The position numbers and the translations under genes are program-made. Positions 9,646 to 21,609 of a stretch of DNA of 54,120 nt are shown one piece after another. Below the pieces are notes generated by a model. That model ran no database searches. It was not told the origin of the DNA and worked only from the letters and a program-made list of their open reading frames with translations. Position 1 is the stretch's first letter. Each line of letters starts with the position of its first letter. The DNA comes from Paulinella micropora (taxonomy: Eukaryota; Cercozoa; Imbricatea; Euglyphida): assembly GCA_009731375.1 (NCBI GenBank), contig BJOX01000051.1:436675-490794 (forward strand), read 5' to 3'.

Positions 9646-10197
9646 AGGTGGTGGAAGACCCGTGGGATGCAAAGTTTATAGACAGCATACCGCGCGAGGA
9701 ATTGTACGGTAATGTAAGCATGTAAATTACATACATACATACATACATACATCCATGCATACATACATACATACATACATACATAGTATTACATACACGC
9801 ATACATACATACATACAAACATACATACCCACATACATACACATACACATACATACATACATACATACATACATACATGCATACATGCATACATACATAC
9901 ATACATACATACCCACACATATGTATATGCAGGGCTAGCGCTTTCGGCGAACTTTTTGCAAGTGCCCTGTCTGCTTGGACTGGTCTTTCTATGTATGCAT
10001 GTATGTATTGTATGTATGTATGTATGTATGTATGTATGTTTGTATGTATGCAATATATGTATGCATTGATGTAATGCTACATATGTTTGTAGAATACAAG
10101 GTAGATAGGCCGGCGAGTATGTATGTATGATTATGTGTTGTTATGTAGTGCGGTGCTAAAGTCGCTTCCATGATTAAAGGTATCATAGATTGCCATG

Positions 10198-10273
<76 letters not shown>

Positions 10274-10537
10274 CTCTCATAGATAGTGAGTAAAGGTACA
10301 CCAATACAACTCAGCGAAGCCAATTGAATCAAATAAGAATGGAAAACAAAAAAAGGAGGGAGAAAAAAAAACTGCAATAATCACTAGTGAAGAAAAGGCA
10401 ATAATTTTTATATTATAGAGAGGAGACTTGAGGAGATCACAGAGATATTGTGCGGCGATACTGGGATGAATCATGGTGATGACGACGATTCTTCTTCTTC
10501 TCCTTCTTCTTCTTCTTCTTCTTCTTCTTCTTCTTCT

Positions 10538-10570
<33 letters not shown>
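9576..10570. repeat. Cluster of short tandem repeats
   Basis: Successive microsatellites: ATCC/ATCT (9576-9643), ATAC with variants (9729-9912), GTAT (9990-10050), ATAG (10199-10272) and CTT (10489-10570). The mirror order of ATAC then GTAT gives inverted-repeat potential across 9729-10050. No coding sequence is supported between them. Confidence 0.9.
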
Positions 10571-10571
<1 letters not shown>

Positions 10572-13500
10572 GTTGCATCATGTGACTCTCGCATGATACA
10601 TGCGGTCACGGTCGGTGGCCGCACTCCGCACTGCAGCCGAGTACATTCAACCTCTCCCTTCTTCCTTTTCCCCTTTCCTTCTTCATTTTGTGTCATTCCC
10701 TCGTTTTGACTCTACGAGTCCACCTTTACCACTTTCCTTCTAGCTCTTACGTTTCCGACTTATCCCTACTCATATGCTAGTGGCAAGTATTTTATCATTA
10801 AAAGTTGATTGGTGAAAATTCAACCAGTGCCAAAGTCATTGTAACCACCCGCTACTAAAATTGAACTAATGAAGTTTCAAATACTATGGTTTTTAATTTC
10901 CGACTCAATTTCATTGTCGACTGACTTCAACTTGACACCTGGATGTCCTCGCTGTATATAATGAAATTATAAATCAGGTAGTAGCAATCATCACTTCGGG
11001 CGGGCCGAGTTGAACATACCTTACGGCCTCTCACTCATTAGTAGTTAGTATTTATTGATGAGTGTTGAACGTCGTGCAACGTCAGTGGGAGATTAAGGGA
11101 CCGAGCAATGATAGTAGAATGCTTCCCGAGTCCAGGTTGTAGGCGCAGATAGGTAAATATGTGCTACATTAATATACCCCTGTGTCAAAACAGTCACAAT
11201 AAGAGGTCATTAATATTAATAACCCTCTTAACCTGATAACGATAATACTCATGATTACTAGAAGTGAACGTTACACTTTTTAGACCGGAATATATTATCG
11301 TTAGGCCGGACAACGGGAACTTTCAATTGGCTGGTGTTTGCCTTGGTTGTTTTTGGCTTCGCTAGTCTCCCACATTTCAAAGTTTCCACCATCTTTGACC
11401 CTTATTTATATAAGTGAAGAAGATTGGGTTATTGGCGAAGTTGTTGACATTGGTTTAGTAAAAGGAAAGGCATCAATAAATATATTCTTTTATAACCGAA
11501 CCGGTAAAAGTGTAGTCCCGTACCTGTCTTAAGTTTCTTTTACGCCAATTTTGACAATCCACAAACCCTATTCTTTGCAAAGTATAACTAAGAGAGAGGA
11601 TTCATTTGCACAAGACCGTGATAGAGGAACACAAAGGGGGAGGACGTGTGTGTTCTGTCACCGTGACCTCAGGCCCTATTTTGCTCACATTTTGCCACAC
11701 ACAGACTGTGGATAGAACTTGTGGCAAACAGACACCCGTTGACACCTAGACATACCCACCTACTATCTCCTCTTCCCACACAATACTACAAACAGTAACC
11801 ACAGTGTGAGGACACAACAGAAAGATAGGAGAGAAGGGCCACGGTAGAGTGTATTAACAGTTGGTTGGGTGGGAACCTGAGGGAACAAACGAAAACTATC
11901 GTAACGAACTCCCACACACCTACAAACCACGTCACATTCCCTATCTGTCATAACATAACAGACTACACAGACAACCAAATTCGTTTTCTAACAACACACA
12001 CTTGTTCCGTCATTGCCAAGTTTGCTCGTCCCCACGCAGTCCAAGTGCAAAAGGGACATAGGAGCACAACATACGTGACATAGAAACGAAAACGAGTGCT
12101 GTGTACCAAAGTCTGTTTGTGCAAACTAGTTCATACCTAGCCATAACATTGAAGCCAATTTGCAGGGGGTTGGGAGGCTAGTTGGTGGAAATATAGGCCA
12201 CACAAATAGGAGTAAGAGTGACATCGTAAAGACAATTTAGTTGTTAGTTTTTGACGATTCCAATTTCGTCTGAAATTTTCAACACAAAGTCACTCCCCTA
12301 CCTACATACACATCAAATACCTCACCCACCTACACCAAACAGGTCAACAAGGGTCAGAAGGTCATTGCTAGAGCAGCGTTCCATCAGTGAGACTAAGGGA
12401 GTCATCATCTCCTACGCACTCGGTAGGTTCCTTCCCACCCACACACACACAGTACTTCTATCGCTTCCGAAGGGTCACAAGGGGTCCCAAATAGGGGCTG
12501 GACACCCAATAAAGGGACCCGAATGAGTACGAGGCTTGAGCTTAAAGCTCGACAAAGTTCCCTTTTTACCCCTCCTAGTGGAAAAAGGGGGCCTTGGCTT
12601 TTGCATATTTCGGAAGTATCGTCCCTACACTAACCCCCAGCTACGAAGTCGTGTTTGTGTTTCTAGGGTGCCCCAGTTCCACTACAACTGGCAAGAAACA
12701 AGCAAGGAGTGAGCTTCCCCTACCCAAGGGGGAGGTGAGTACCCTCTAACCTAACCACACACACTTGTGTCCTCCCTTGCTTATATACATTTGAAAAAAA
12801 AATGAAAAAAAAACACATAACCAATGCACATCCAGCTAACGAACGAATCGAATACAAACCGACTCAGCCACACGCTGCTTACAACAAGACGGAAAACAGC
12901 AAACGTCTTGCCCAAAAACAAGCTGCTGCTACCCCTGACAAGACGGCTACCAACAGACGCCTTGTCNNNNNNNNNNACCGACTCAGCCATACTCCACAGC
13001 TTTTCACAGTCAAGTGACCATCCTGCTCCAGCCGGGACCAAATGTCTTATTTTTCACTGATTTTTGATGCGGTGGAAACAATTAATGTTACTAGGTTAGA
13101 ACAACAAGCAAAAGTTGTGTCAAATCGGGGGGAACGATAGGCTTCTAAACCTGGATGTTTCAGAAGCTGAGCTTGTAGTATGAGATAGAGCATAACTTGA
13201 ATTTTTCCCCGACATAATTTTCAACAGTTTTTATTGAGTTTTCACACGGTTTCTTTTTTATAAAACTATTTTCACTCAGACAGTGTTGTCTTTGAATGCA
13301 TAGTGTGCAGGCACAGTGTGACAAATTGTCATGAATTTTGCGTTGGGGAGTATTTCAAGAAATGTACTTTCAAATTTGAAAAAAGTACATTCATAACTAT
13401 AAAACTGCAAAAGCCTATCTTCCCCCCGATTCATTCACATGTCATCGACATATGAAACACACCCAAACGCAGGCAGTTGGACAGATATTTAAAAAAAAGA

Positions 13501-14040
13501 ATTGTAGGAAAGTGAGTGTAGGTATGTGGCAAGCTAGTAGGTTCAAGAATTTTGGAATTTGGTGAAGTGGGGAATGCAAAAACAGAAAGCAGAAAGCATG
13601 AACACAGCGCTTTGCTTGAAAGTGAATTCGCAAAAAGGGCTGGACAGCAGAAATGGATTGGAAAAAGCCTCCGCCACTGTGTGGTATGCTTGAACCTGAA
13701 AAGTATGATGGATTCTATGCAAACTTTAATTTGAGAATTTGTATATAAAAAACTACTAAAAATACTATGATCTTGACACCGATTGCAGCCTATGATCGAG
13801 TCTGAATCCGGGTGATCTGAAGAATATCAGTTCTAAACCTGCGAATTGACTAAAGAACCCTAGGGGGGGGGGGGGCAGGGGTAAAAAAACATATATTGGA
13901 GCCTGAGAGCGTAGTAGTCCGACAATATGTTTTGACTTTGTGTTTTCATAAGTTTCACAAAATAGAGTTAGAGGTCTCGAGTCGTCAGTAATCATGATAT
14001 TAATAGTAGAACCTGCAGTAACTTTGACTAATTTACTTTG
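10571..14040. other. Gene-poor host DNA
   Basis: No convincing coding region on either strand. It holds a 10-N gap near 12967, with ACCGACTCAGCCA present just after the gap and again near 12858 (another possible unmerged overlap), a short CA run near 12440, a poly-G run near 13862-13876, and T/A-rich single-copy-looking sequence. Parts of 10780-11330 resemble 14050-14590 in composition but I could not align them. Confidence 0.5.
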
Positions 14041-14045
14041 CTCCA

Positions 14046-14592
14046 GGGGGAGCGTTAGAACTAATCATCAATATTAATACCCGCCCACCGTGGAACTGCC
14101 GTATGAGAGTAACGGTGTCGTGAAGCCCGGGCCATTACTTATATCCGGCCAATGTGGCATATTATTAATACCGTTACTCTGCGCTCTTTGTTGGTTCTGC
14201 GCGTTATAAAAGCTTTGTTATTAATACTGCAGCTGAGACACGGTTATTATAGTAGTGAGTTCCGGATCACGTTGATTAGGTAATACCCGGTCACTCACGG
14301 ACCTAATACCTTAGATGCCGGTTTGCTGAGAGACTCCGTTAGAAGCCGCGATACCAATCGACACTTTTAATCCGCACGTATATAGCAGAACTGACAAACT
14401 CGTAATAATGAAACTGAAATAAAGTCCGCACGACTGTAATTATTACACAATGGTCAGTGTCCAATTCTGAATGCCAATATGGACCGTTACGTCCGTTACA
14501 ATTATTGACTAGAACTATACGGATAAATTACTTACCAGTCACAAAGTAATCACTAAAAGTAAAACGTAATTGTCCTACCAACGCTCCCCCTT
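14046..14592. repeat. LTR-like block bounded by inverted purine tracts
   Basis: At the left end the plus strand reads GGGGGAGCGTTAGAAC; at the right end the minus strand reads GGGGGAGCGTTGGTAG. Copia elements carry a tract of this type (polypurine tract) just before the 3' LTR. For the minus-strand copia remains at 15370-21560 the right-hand tract is correctly placed and oriented, so about 14057-14580 is probably its 3' LTR, ending TTRG...CYAA rather than the usual TG...CA. I found no matching 5' LTR. Confidence 0.45.
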
Positions 14593-14662
14593 AGTTCTAT
14601 GTCGATAATGCAAGTTATAAGTAATCAATACATCTACAATTAATAACTATTGCATATTGCGA

Positions 14663-14866
14663 TAATGGCCCTTATTTGAGGTTGGGAAACTGAAATGATA
14701 GTCACAGTTTGACAACCTTAAGTAATAGTTAAGTCTCAAAACTGAAAATTTGCCACTCCTGTTCTGGTCTGCCTGCCTTCGCTTCATTGCCGTAATGGCA
14801 TCTCGTAATGGCCTCTATTTCAGGTTGAAAAACTGAAATGATAGTCACGGTTCGACAACCTGAAAT
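14663..14866. repeat. Direct repeat carrying an internal hairpin
   Basis: A ~55-bp unit starting TAATGGCC occurs at 14663-14718 and 14806-14861 (offset 143). Both contain AACTGAAATGATAGTCAC. In the second copy ATTTCAGGTTG (14817-14827) and CAACCTGAAAT (14856-14866) form a perfect 11-bp inverted repeat. It lies between the copia RNase H end and the LTR-like block. Confidence 0.65.
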
Positions 14867-15490
14867 AATAATTTCGAAATGATTAAAACAATAACAGTAG
14901 GTCCTTACAGTATGAACCCATCAGTACGTGAACTGAATTACATTCTGACTCAATGAGTCTAACATAATTAGTTAAATTTGCCATTCCGCCAATAAAAACT
15001 ACTCCCGCCGCATTCCGCTCCGTCGGCATATGCTCTTCTTCCGCTCTTGCCGCGATCAACGACCGATGGTGGAGAATCCACGCGCTTCGTTCTCGCGCTC
15101 GACTTCTACTTCAACGGAAGAAATGCCAAAAGATGCCGCTCGACTACCTGCGCAAAACACTTCCTGTACACTTCAAAGAGAGAAAACTCACAAAACAACA
15201 ACATGAGTTGACTTTGCGTAAATTTGCGTATTTTGCGTGAGTTTGCAGACTTGAGATGTAAGATTATGGATCAAGTGTTACCATAAATTTACTAACGAGA
15301 TATTCGAATTGGTCCTTACCAACATGTTTGGTTAATACGTCTGCTATTTGTTTCTTAGTTCCTACCTTAACAAATTTAATCTAAGGGTAAGTGTTTAGTA
15401 CGTGGTCCCTGACATTCCCCTCTCTGCTGCTAAGCTAGTCTGTGCATTATCTTCGTAAAGCTCTATCGGCCCTTTCTGTGCTATACCTAA

Positions 15491-16600
15491 CTATTCTGTT
15501 ATGTGTCTGATAGCCAATCCTTCTCGTATGCACTCTGCTGCTGCGAAAATTTCCGCGTCATTAGAACTTAGAGCAATTCTAGTCTGTCGTTTCGATAACC
15601 AAGCTACCGGGTCTCCACCCCAAAGCACTATATAACCTGTACGTGACTTTCCGGTTTTCTTACAGACCTTATGTGCTGCATCTGGCCATAAAGTAATCTT
15701 GGGGTACGTCCTTCCTTCTTGTGACGATTTAGGCCCGTGAAATGCGATACCGCGATACGAACTTTTCAGATATCTGAAAATCCTACCTAGTAAAGCATAA
15801 GCAAGTCCTGGATTTACTGTCTGCATCACGCTAGCTGCATTCAGTGCTTGATCAGCATCTGGACGTGTCATCTTAGTTAAGAAACAAAAGTTTACCTACT
15901 AAACTAGGAATTGAATGCTTTCTAAGAGCGCTTGTTTCTCCCATAGGTTCGGGCTCATGTTCTGCACTAGGAGTGCTTACTGGTCTAACATCGGCATATC
16001 CTACATCCTTTAAAATCTGTTTCTGATACTTCTTCTGGTGCAATAAAATGCGTCCTCCTTCCTGAACTATCTCTATTCCTTTGAACTCCTTAGCCACTCC
16101 CAAACTTAAGAGGATAAAACTTTTCTAGTTTACTAGCAAAACGGTCATATGCTTGTTCGTTAGGAGCTGAGAGAATAAGATCATCTACATGGAAAATACC
16201 AATGATAGCATCTCTTATCGGCTTATCTTTTTCAACGAACATACATAAATCAGAGTCTAGTAACCTGAATCCTAATTCCTCTACATTTCTAACTTAGGGG
16301 CTAAAATCTCATACCATCTCCTACCAGCTTGCGGCGCGCCATACAGAGCTCCATCTACTCTCCATATCATGCCTTTATGCTCTTCACTGTCTATCCCATC
16401 GGGTGCATAAGCATAAACAGGATCATGCATTCGTGCATTTAGATAAGCATTTTTGAAGTCTATACCGTATAGCTTATGTCCATGCCATGCTGCAGCTGCA
16501 AGCTTAGACAAAAAGAGTAATGAGCGATGCGCGGCACAGGGCACAAATAATTGATCTGGGTTATAGCTAACTCCTGGCTCTAGCATATCCCCCCGCAAAG
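15491..16600 (-). pseudogene. Copia reverse transcriptase and RNase H, broken
   Basis: Reading 3' to 5' on the plus strand: an RT start (YGIDFKNAYLNARMHDPVYA, then ALYGAPQAGRRWYE near 16330), a HVDDLILSAPNE catalytic box near 16180, the palm/connection segment (GIEIVQEGGRILLHQKKYQK), and an RNase H end (KTGKSRTGYIVLWGGDPVAW then SKRQTRIALSSNDAE). Stops and frame changes near 16280, 16100 and 15872 divide it. The YVDD box is HVDD here. In an intact element this enzyme copies the RNA genome in the cytoplasmic particle. Confidence 0.85.
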
Positions 16601-16649
16601 CTAACCTTGACTCAATGAACTTGCGTCACTTTTCGTCTAGTCTGACTTT

Positions 16650-17640
16650 ATGTACCCATGTTAGTCTCACTACTTTTACTCCTTTTTCTTTCGCTTCCTT
16701 AGGGCTTACCCACGTGTAAGTGTTAAAAGACTTTAGAGCTTCGATCTCTTTATCCATTTCTGCTTCAACTCTTTCGCGGTCAATCCCTCATCAACGATTG
16801 CCTTTGGTACCTTCAATGTCAGGTACAGTAACGCAGTGGTTTGATCCTCTACGATACTTTTTGCGGACATCTCGGGATGCTCTAGTTCTCCGACGGGTCT
16901 GATCCTATCTATCCGATACTTTCTAATTTCGCTATCTAACATCTTTTCTACCTGACCGTCGTCAAAGACTACGAAGTGACTGGGCTTAGGCATCTTACGG
17001 ACTTTAAGTCTCTCTCCCTTCTCGAATGGTTCTAAGACTTTACCTTCTCTCTTAACTGATTGCTAGTTGTCTCCATATTCTTCCTTTGCCCATTCTTTTC
17101 CGAAAGCTACTCCCGGCACACTAACTCTCTCTCTCTCTCTCTCTCTTTCGTCAATGTAGCTGCTTTTACTGCTGCCTTCTTTTCTGGAGGTGGTTGTGTA
17201 ACTGGTGTCCTAACCTTTGCTTCTCGTTTCCCTCTCACTATGTTAGCTGATGTGATCTTGTCACTTTGCTCCCAAGTGAGGCCCTTTGTGGGCGCGTCTC
17301 CCTCTACGTACCTCCTACTAGGGTGGTCTGCTTCGGGGCTTTGCGCCTCTAACGATGTGACGGGTGTTACCCCATGATCCTTGTCGTCAGCTAGTTCTAC
17401 CTTCGACTCTGATGGGAGACCGGAATCTGGACGGTGAATGTCTTTTTCTTCCTGTAACTCCTCATGTTTGTCTAACTCCCCTTCATCTTTATGTTCGGGT
17501 TCGTCTAACGGCTGTTCTAGCTGGACGGTGTCATTACTCTCCCCCTCAGATTCCTCGTCGTCCCATCTAACTTCTCTGGGTGGGTGAGCATCCTTGCCAA
17601 CTACATTGTGGTTAAAGCGTACATTACGCACATTTGTGAT
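16650..17640 (-). pseudogene. Copia integrase-RT linker region
   Basis: Acidic, low-complexity coding remains (LPSESKVELADDKDHGVTPV, DDEESEGESNDTVQLEQPLD) and an MPKPSHFVVFDDGQVEKMLD segment fit the variable stretch between integrase and reverse transcriptase in copia polyproteins. It has several frame breaks. No own function is claimed. Confidence 0.5.
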
Positions 17641-17775
17641 AATTTTCCGACCATCCCAAACTCGGGGTATAGTTCCTGGAATACATCATATCCAAGTAAC
17701 ATCACACGCTTTCCCCTATAGTTGCCTTTGCCTACCTGCTTTCCTATGTACATTACACCTAAACATCCTATAGGC

Positions 17776-18560
17776 TTAAGTTGTCGGATAGCTGGCTTGT
17801 AGCCCAGACATTGCTAAAAAAGGTGAGGTTCCCTTCCTAGGCCCTGTCGTGGCTGGTAGAATGTTGTGCAATGTTGTGGCTGTGTGTTCCATTTCCGCCC
17901 AAAATTGGGGTGGTAAATTAGCCTCATATCGCATGGCCCGGGCTGGTCCGGCTGTGATGTCGTTGACCTTCTCAGCTATGGGATTGCCATCTTTATCGCC
18001 TGGAGCACTAGTCTTCCAAATGAATTGTAGGGGTTTCCACCACTCTATAATCTCAGTTGGGACATCGAACTCGTTGTCGCAAGTGATCTGTCTGACTTTC
18101 TTCCCTGTCTGCCTTTCAAACCATGCTACCGCTTGCTTCAAACAATCTACAAACTCGTTCTTGTATCGTAAATAATAATCTTTGATGTACCCCGAGTAAT
18201 CGTCTGTAACGCAAAATTTATAGTACTTACCGTGAATTGACATTACCAAGGTCCGGAAGTATCTATGTGCAAAATCTCACAAAGGTAACTCGCTCTCCTA
18301 ATTCTATTAACCTTAAATCTGGGTAACACTTTAGCTTTCCCCATCATACAGGCTTCACAAAATCTAACACTATCCTCGCTTCCTGTCAATTTCCTACCCA
18401 TTGCCTTGCCTAATGCATAGGTCTTCGGTAACCACTACACTGATGTATGACGTAAATGTCAACGGGCTTACCCTTCTTACCTTTCTCAGGATACAGCGTA
18501 TAAAACGCTGCCTCTAGCTTCCTCGTTCTCACTTACTCTCGCATGCTTGCTCTCACCTTC
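17776..18560 (-). pseudogene. Copia integrase, broken
   Basis: The core reads YKFCVTDDYSGYIKDYYLRY, then VRQITCDNEFDVPTEIIEWW and GNPIAEKVNDITAGPARAMR, giving the Asp-Asp-Glu pattern, and PPQFWAEMEHTATTLHNILP, typical of copia. Upstream (18250-18560) short pieces such as EARIVLDFVKP fit the zinc-binding pre-integrase part, but stops interrupt them. Confidence 0.8.
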
Positions 18561-18586
18561 TCTCTCTTTGGGGATTCCCGCCCCGC

Positions 18587-20584
18587 TTACCCCGTCTTAT
18601 TCTTTTTCTCTTTCACTTTGGGGTTGTAACGCTCGTTTATGTTGAGGGGCTTGTCTTTCTCATTGTCCCAGCGATAGAGCATGCCAGGCGTAAGTCTCCC
18701 CCTCACGATCACGTCACTCTCTTTAATTCTTATGGGGTGCTTTAGGATTAGTAGCTGCCTATTTTGGTGAATGATAGATCTGTGGTGGTTGTGGTCCATG
18801 TTTCCAGTAGACATAATGTTGACTGGCACCCTGTTGTCTAACAACATATCTTTCTTTACCAAAACTGGCTTTCCTGATCCATCTATTCTTGTCAACCTCG
18901 CTTTCCCCATGTTTCGCACCACACTCTCTCCGTTACCGGTGACTAAGCTAACGGGTTCAATCTCTCTGACGTTGTGTAAGATGTGCGGTGTGCATGCTAT
19001 ATCCCTGGACGATCCGCTGTCTTGAACTATCATCTTTTTCTTGCGTCCTACCGTTTCGCTATCGTCTACCATGAGGTTGTGATCTTCCTCTTCTTCCTCC
19101 TCACTCCCTTTCCCTTGGGCTTTGTTCTTGCTTCTCTTTTCAAATCTCTCCTCGTACATCCAATCAAGCTCTTCTCGTGCCTCGCAATACGATTTAAAGC
19201 TTATGGGAATTCCTGACCTCATCTCCTCGGAGGTTCTGGAGTGTTCTAGGTTCTCCGGGTCAAACTCCTCATCATCCTCCATATCTGAGTGTCCGTCTAT
19301 CTCCCGTCTCTTCCTATCAAACTCCCTCTTTCTCGCTGCTGCCTGTTCTGGACTGAAGAACTTGTATGCATCTCCTGAGTGTAACTTCCGCAAAAGTGCG
19401 TTCAGTGTAACCCCTCTCGCTTCTACCTCATGCCAAATCTTCATAAGGTGGGGCATCGATCGTACGATGAAAAGAGCAAATTGATTGTCGTGGTTCTTAG
19501 CTAAGTCGAGTATTCCATAGTCTATTATTCCTAACAGCTCTGTGTAAAACTCGTTCTCTTTGCCGTCCGGGTCGTAACACAATCCCTCTTTCACTACTAT
19601 CTTTTCTGCTCCCTTCGCTAACGCATATAGCAACCTAGCTATTTCCGTCTTCTCAGGTCTTGGATCTCCTTCACTGTGTCTGAACTCACACTCCCACTTA
19701 GCTCTTTCCTTAGCTTTTGCACTCTGAGTGGTTCTTGCTGCTCGCTTCTCTATGACTGTCTCTCTCGTGATTTGTGGTGTGCCTGCTGCATGCTTCAGAA
19801 ACACTTCGTTCACAGCCCAAAACACATCTGTCAACAGTCCATCTGCCTCTGCTACTCTCTCTCCTTCCTTCTTTGTCATCATCACAACATCCCCCGTTTC
19901 ATCATCCAAAATACACAGGTTGTTCAGCTGTTCACTTATTCTCTTGAAGTCTTCAAAGCTTATTACCTTTCCGTGTTCTGTGCCTCTTTTACTGCTCTTC
20001 CTCACAGGTGTTTCATGTGTGTGTGTCTCCCTTGTCTGCTCTGTCTGTGACTCTACACTGTCTCCTACTCTATCCAAAGGAGACGGACCTTGTGGTAGTA
20101 GCGATGGTGGCCAAGACTTGCCCTCACTTGTCCCTCCTACACGCTCATGAGCCTCATCAAATGCCATCTCTTTTCCAGCTCTAGTCCCGCCGGTCCTTGC
20201 CTCATTTCCTGGCAAAACAGCATCATTCCGTGAATCTGTACTAACTCCTTTCTTACCGGGTTTTTCGACACTTTCCTTGTCTTTTTCTCCGATATTTGCG
20301 GGACTTAGCGAGTTTTTCTTCACGGATTTTGCCGTATCTTTTTGCAAGATTTGCTGTGCACTCGCCCCCTTTTCCTCCCTCTCTCTCAGTATGCTTATCA
20401 TCTCACTCTCTGACGGATAATCACGGGAAGGGCGTGGGCGACGTGAAGGGTCTTGTGCTAGGTCAATGTCTGACTCAGGGAATAGTGGGTCTTGACGGGC
20501 ATGATATCCACATAAGTCTGCATACACTAGCCTCTTTGCTGCCTCACCCGCCTTGTCCCAACTCCCCCCCCCCCCCCCCCCCAC
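18587..20584 (-). CDS. Copia gag-protease-type open frame, N-terminus lost in gap
   Basis: A 665-codon frame running into poly-G (poly-C on plus) and the N gap, so its start is artificial. Most is charged and unfamiliar (DLAKNHDNQFALFIVRSMPH, GVTLNALLRKLHSGDAYKFF). The C-terminal ~130 residues hold a copia-type aspartic protease: IVQDSGSSRDIACTPHIL with the D-S-G active site, then a flap-like segment and VIVRGRLTPGMLYRW before the integrase. The ~400 residues between the knuckle side and the protease are longer than usual for copia. Confidence 0.65.
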   Translation of the reverse strand: MGGGGGGSWDKAGEAAKRLVYADLCGYHARQDPLFPESDIDLAQDPSRRPRPSRDYPSESEMISILREREEKGASAQQILQKDTAKSVKKNSLSPANIGEKDKESVEKPGKKGVSTDSRNDAVLPGNEARTGGTRAGKEMAFDEAHERVGGTSEGKSWPPSLLPQGPSPLDRVGDSVESQTEQTRETHTHETPVRKSSKRGTEHGKVISFEDFKRISEQLNNLCILDDETGDVVMMTKKEGERVAEADGLLTDVFWAVNEVFLKHAAGTPQITRETVIEKRAARTTQSAKAKERAKWECEFRHSEGDPRPEKTEIARLLYALAKGAEKIVVKEGLCYDPDGKENEFYTELLGIIDYGILDLAKNHDNQFALFIVRSMPHLMKIWHEVEARGVTLNALLRKLHSGDAYKFFSPEQAAARKREFDRKRREIDGHSDMEDDEEFDPENLEHSRTSEEMRSGIPISFKSYCEAREELDWMYEERFEKRSKNKAQGKGSEEEEEEDHNLMVDDSETVGRKKKMIVQDSGSSRDIACTPHILHNVREIEPVSLVTGNGESVVRNMGKARLTRIDGSGKPVLVKKDMLLDNRVPVNIMSTGNMDHNHHRSIIHQNRQLLILKHPIRIKESDVIVRGRLTPGMLYRWDNEKDKPLNINERYNPKVKEKKNKTG

Positions 20585-20586
20585 CC

Positions 20587-21087
20587 NNNNNNNNNNNNNN
20601 NNNNNNNNNNNNNNNNNNNNNNNNNNNNNNNNNNNNNNNNNNNNNNNNNNNNNNNNNNNNNNNNNNNNNNNNNNNNNNNNNNNNNNNNNNNNNNNNNNNN
20701 NNNNNNNNNNNNNNNNNNNNNNNNNNNNNNNNNNNNNNNNNNNNNNNNNNNNNNNNNNNNNNNNNNNNNNNNNNNNNNNNNNNNNNNNNNNNNNNNNNNN
20801 NNNNNNNNNNNNNNNNNNNNNNNNNNNNNNNNNNNNNNNNNNNNNNNNNNNNNNNNNNNNNNNNNNNNNNNNNNNNNNNNNNNNNNNNNNNNNNNNNNNN
20901 NNNNNNNNNNNNNNNNNNNNNNNNNNNNNNNNNNNNNNNNNNNNNNNNNNNNNNNNNNNNNNNNNNNNNNNNNNNNNNNNNNNNNNNNNNNNNNNNNNNN
21001 NNNNNNNNNNNNNNNNNNNNNNNNNNNNNNNNNNNNNNNNNNNNNNNNNNNNNNNNNNNNNNNNNNNNNNNNNNNNNNNNNNNNNNN
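20587..21087. other. Large assembly gap (about 500 N)
   Basis: A run of about 500 N next to poly-C. It removes the junction between the zinc-knuckle frame and the protease frame of the copia element. Confidence 0.95.
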
Positions 21088-21089
21088 AG

Positions 21090-21520
21090 GCTCACTATCC
21101 TCCTCGCCCTCTTGCTCTGCTTCACGAGCAATAATGCTTTCCCCACTTTCTATGTTTCCCTCCATTGCTTCTTCTGCACCCTCCATCATGACTAGCCCAT
21201 ACTCTTCTTCTTCTGAGCTGTCTTCCCCTTCAGACTTGTCTTCTTCTTCCTCTTCACCCTCCTCTCCTACTTCTCCCCTCATAAGAGTGACTCCTTTGGC
21301 TCCTTTCCTTTTAAACTTGCCACTCTTGTCTTTTTGCTTTCCTTTTGTGGAGTTAGAGTGAGCTGGCTTTGGACTAGTTCGTTTGGGGCCTGACTTTTGT
21401 TTTGGGGCAAAAACGCTTTGTGTGTCCAGTCTGGTAGCAGTTATAGCATGTCGCTATCAGCCACCACTCCTGCTCTGAACTATCACTACCATTCTTGTTG
21501 CCCTTGCCCTTCCCGTTCTT
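21090..21520 (-). pseudogene. Copia gag zinc knuckle and acidic tail, frameshifted
   Basis: The minus strand reads TCYNCYQTGHTKRFCPK, a CX2CX4HX4C knuckle that binds RNA in gag proteins. One base shift in a T run then leads into a basic stretch (KGKQKDKSGKFKRKGAKG) and a long Glu/Asp-rich segment (EEGEEEEEDKSEGEDSSEEE) up to the gap. Confidence 0.7.
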
Positions 21521-21609
21521 AGTCCATTTCTTGTTCTTCTCTCTCTTTTCTCCCTTCTCTCATCCCTCATCTCCCTCTCCAAACAGTAGACACTACAACC
21601 CCGTTTATT

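Larger units (their letters stand above)
15370..21560 (-). mobile_element. Decayed Ty1/copia-type LTR retrotransposon
   Basis: Minus-strand order is zinc knuckle, (gap), protease, integrase, reverse transcriptase, RNase H, which is the copia order. The frame is broken by several stops and shifts, so it is not autonomous. A (CT)n run at 17125-17152 and a ~500-N gap lie inside it. The 3' LTR-like block is at 14046-14592; the 5' end merges into palindrome-repeat sequence at 21600. Confidence 0.8.
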
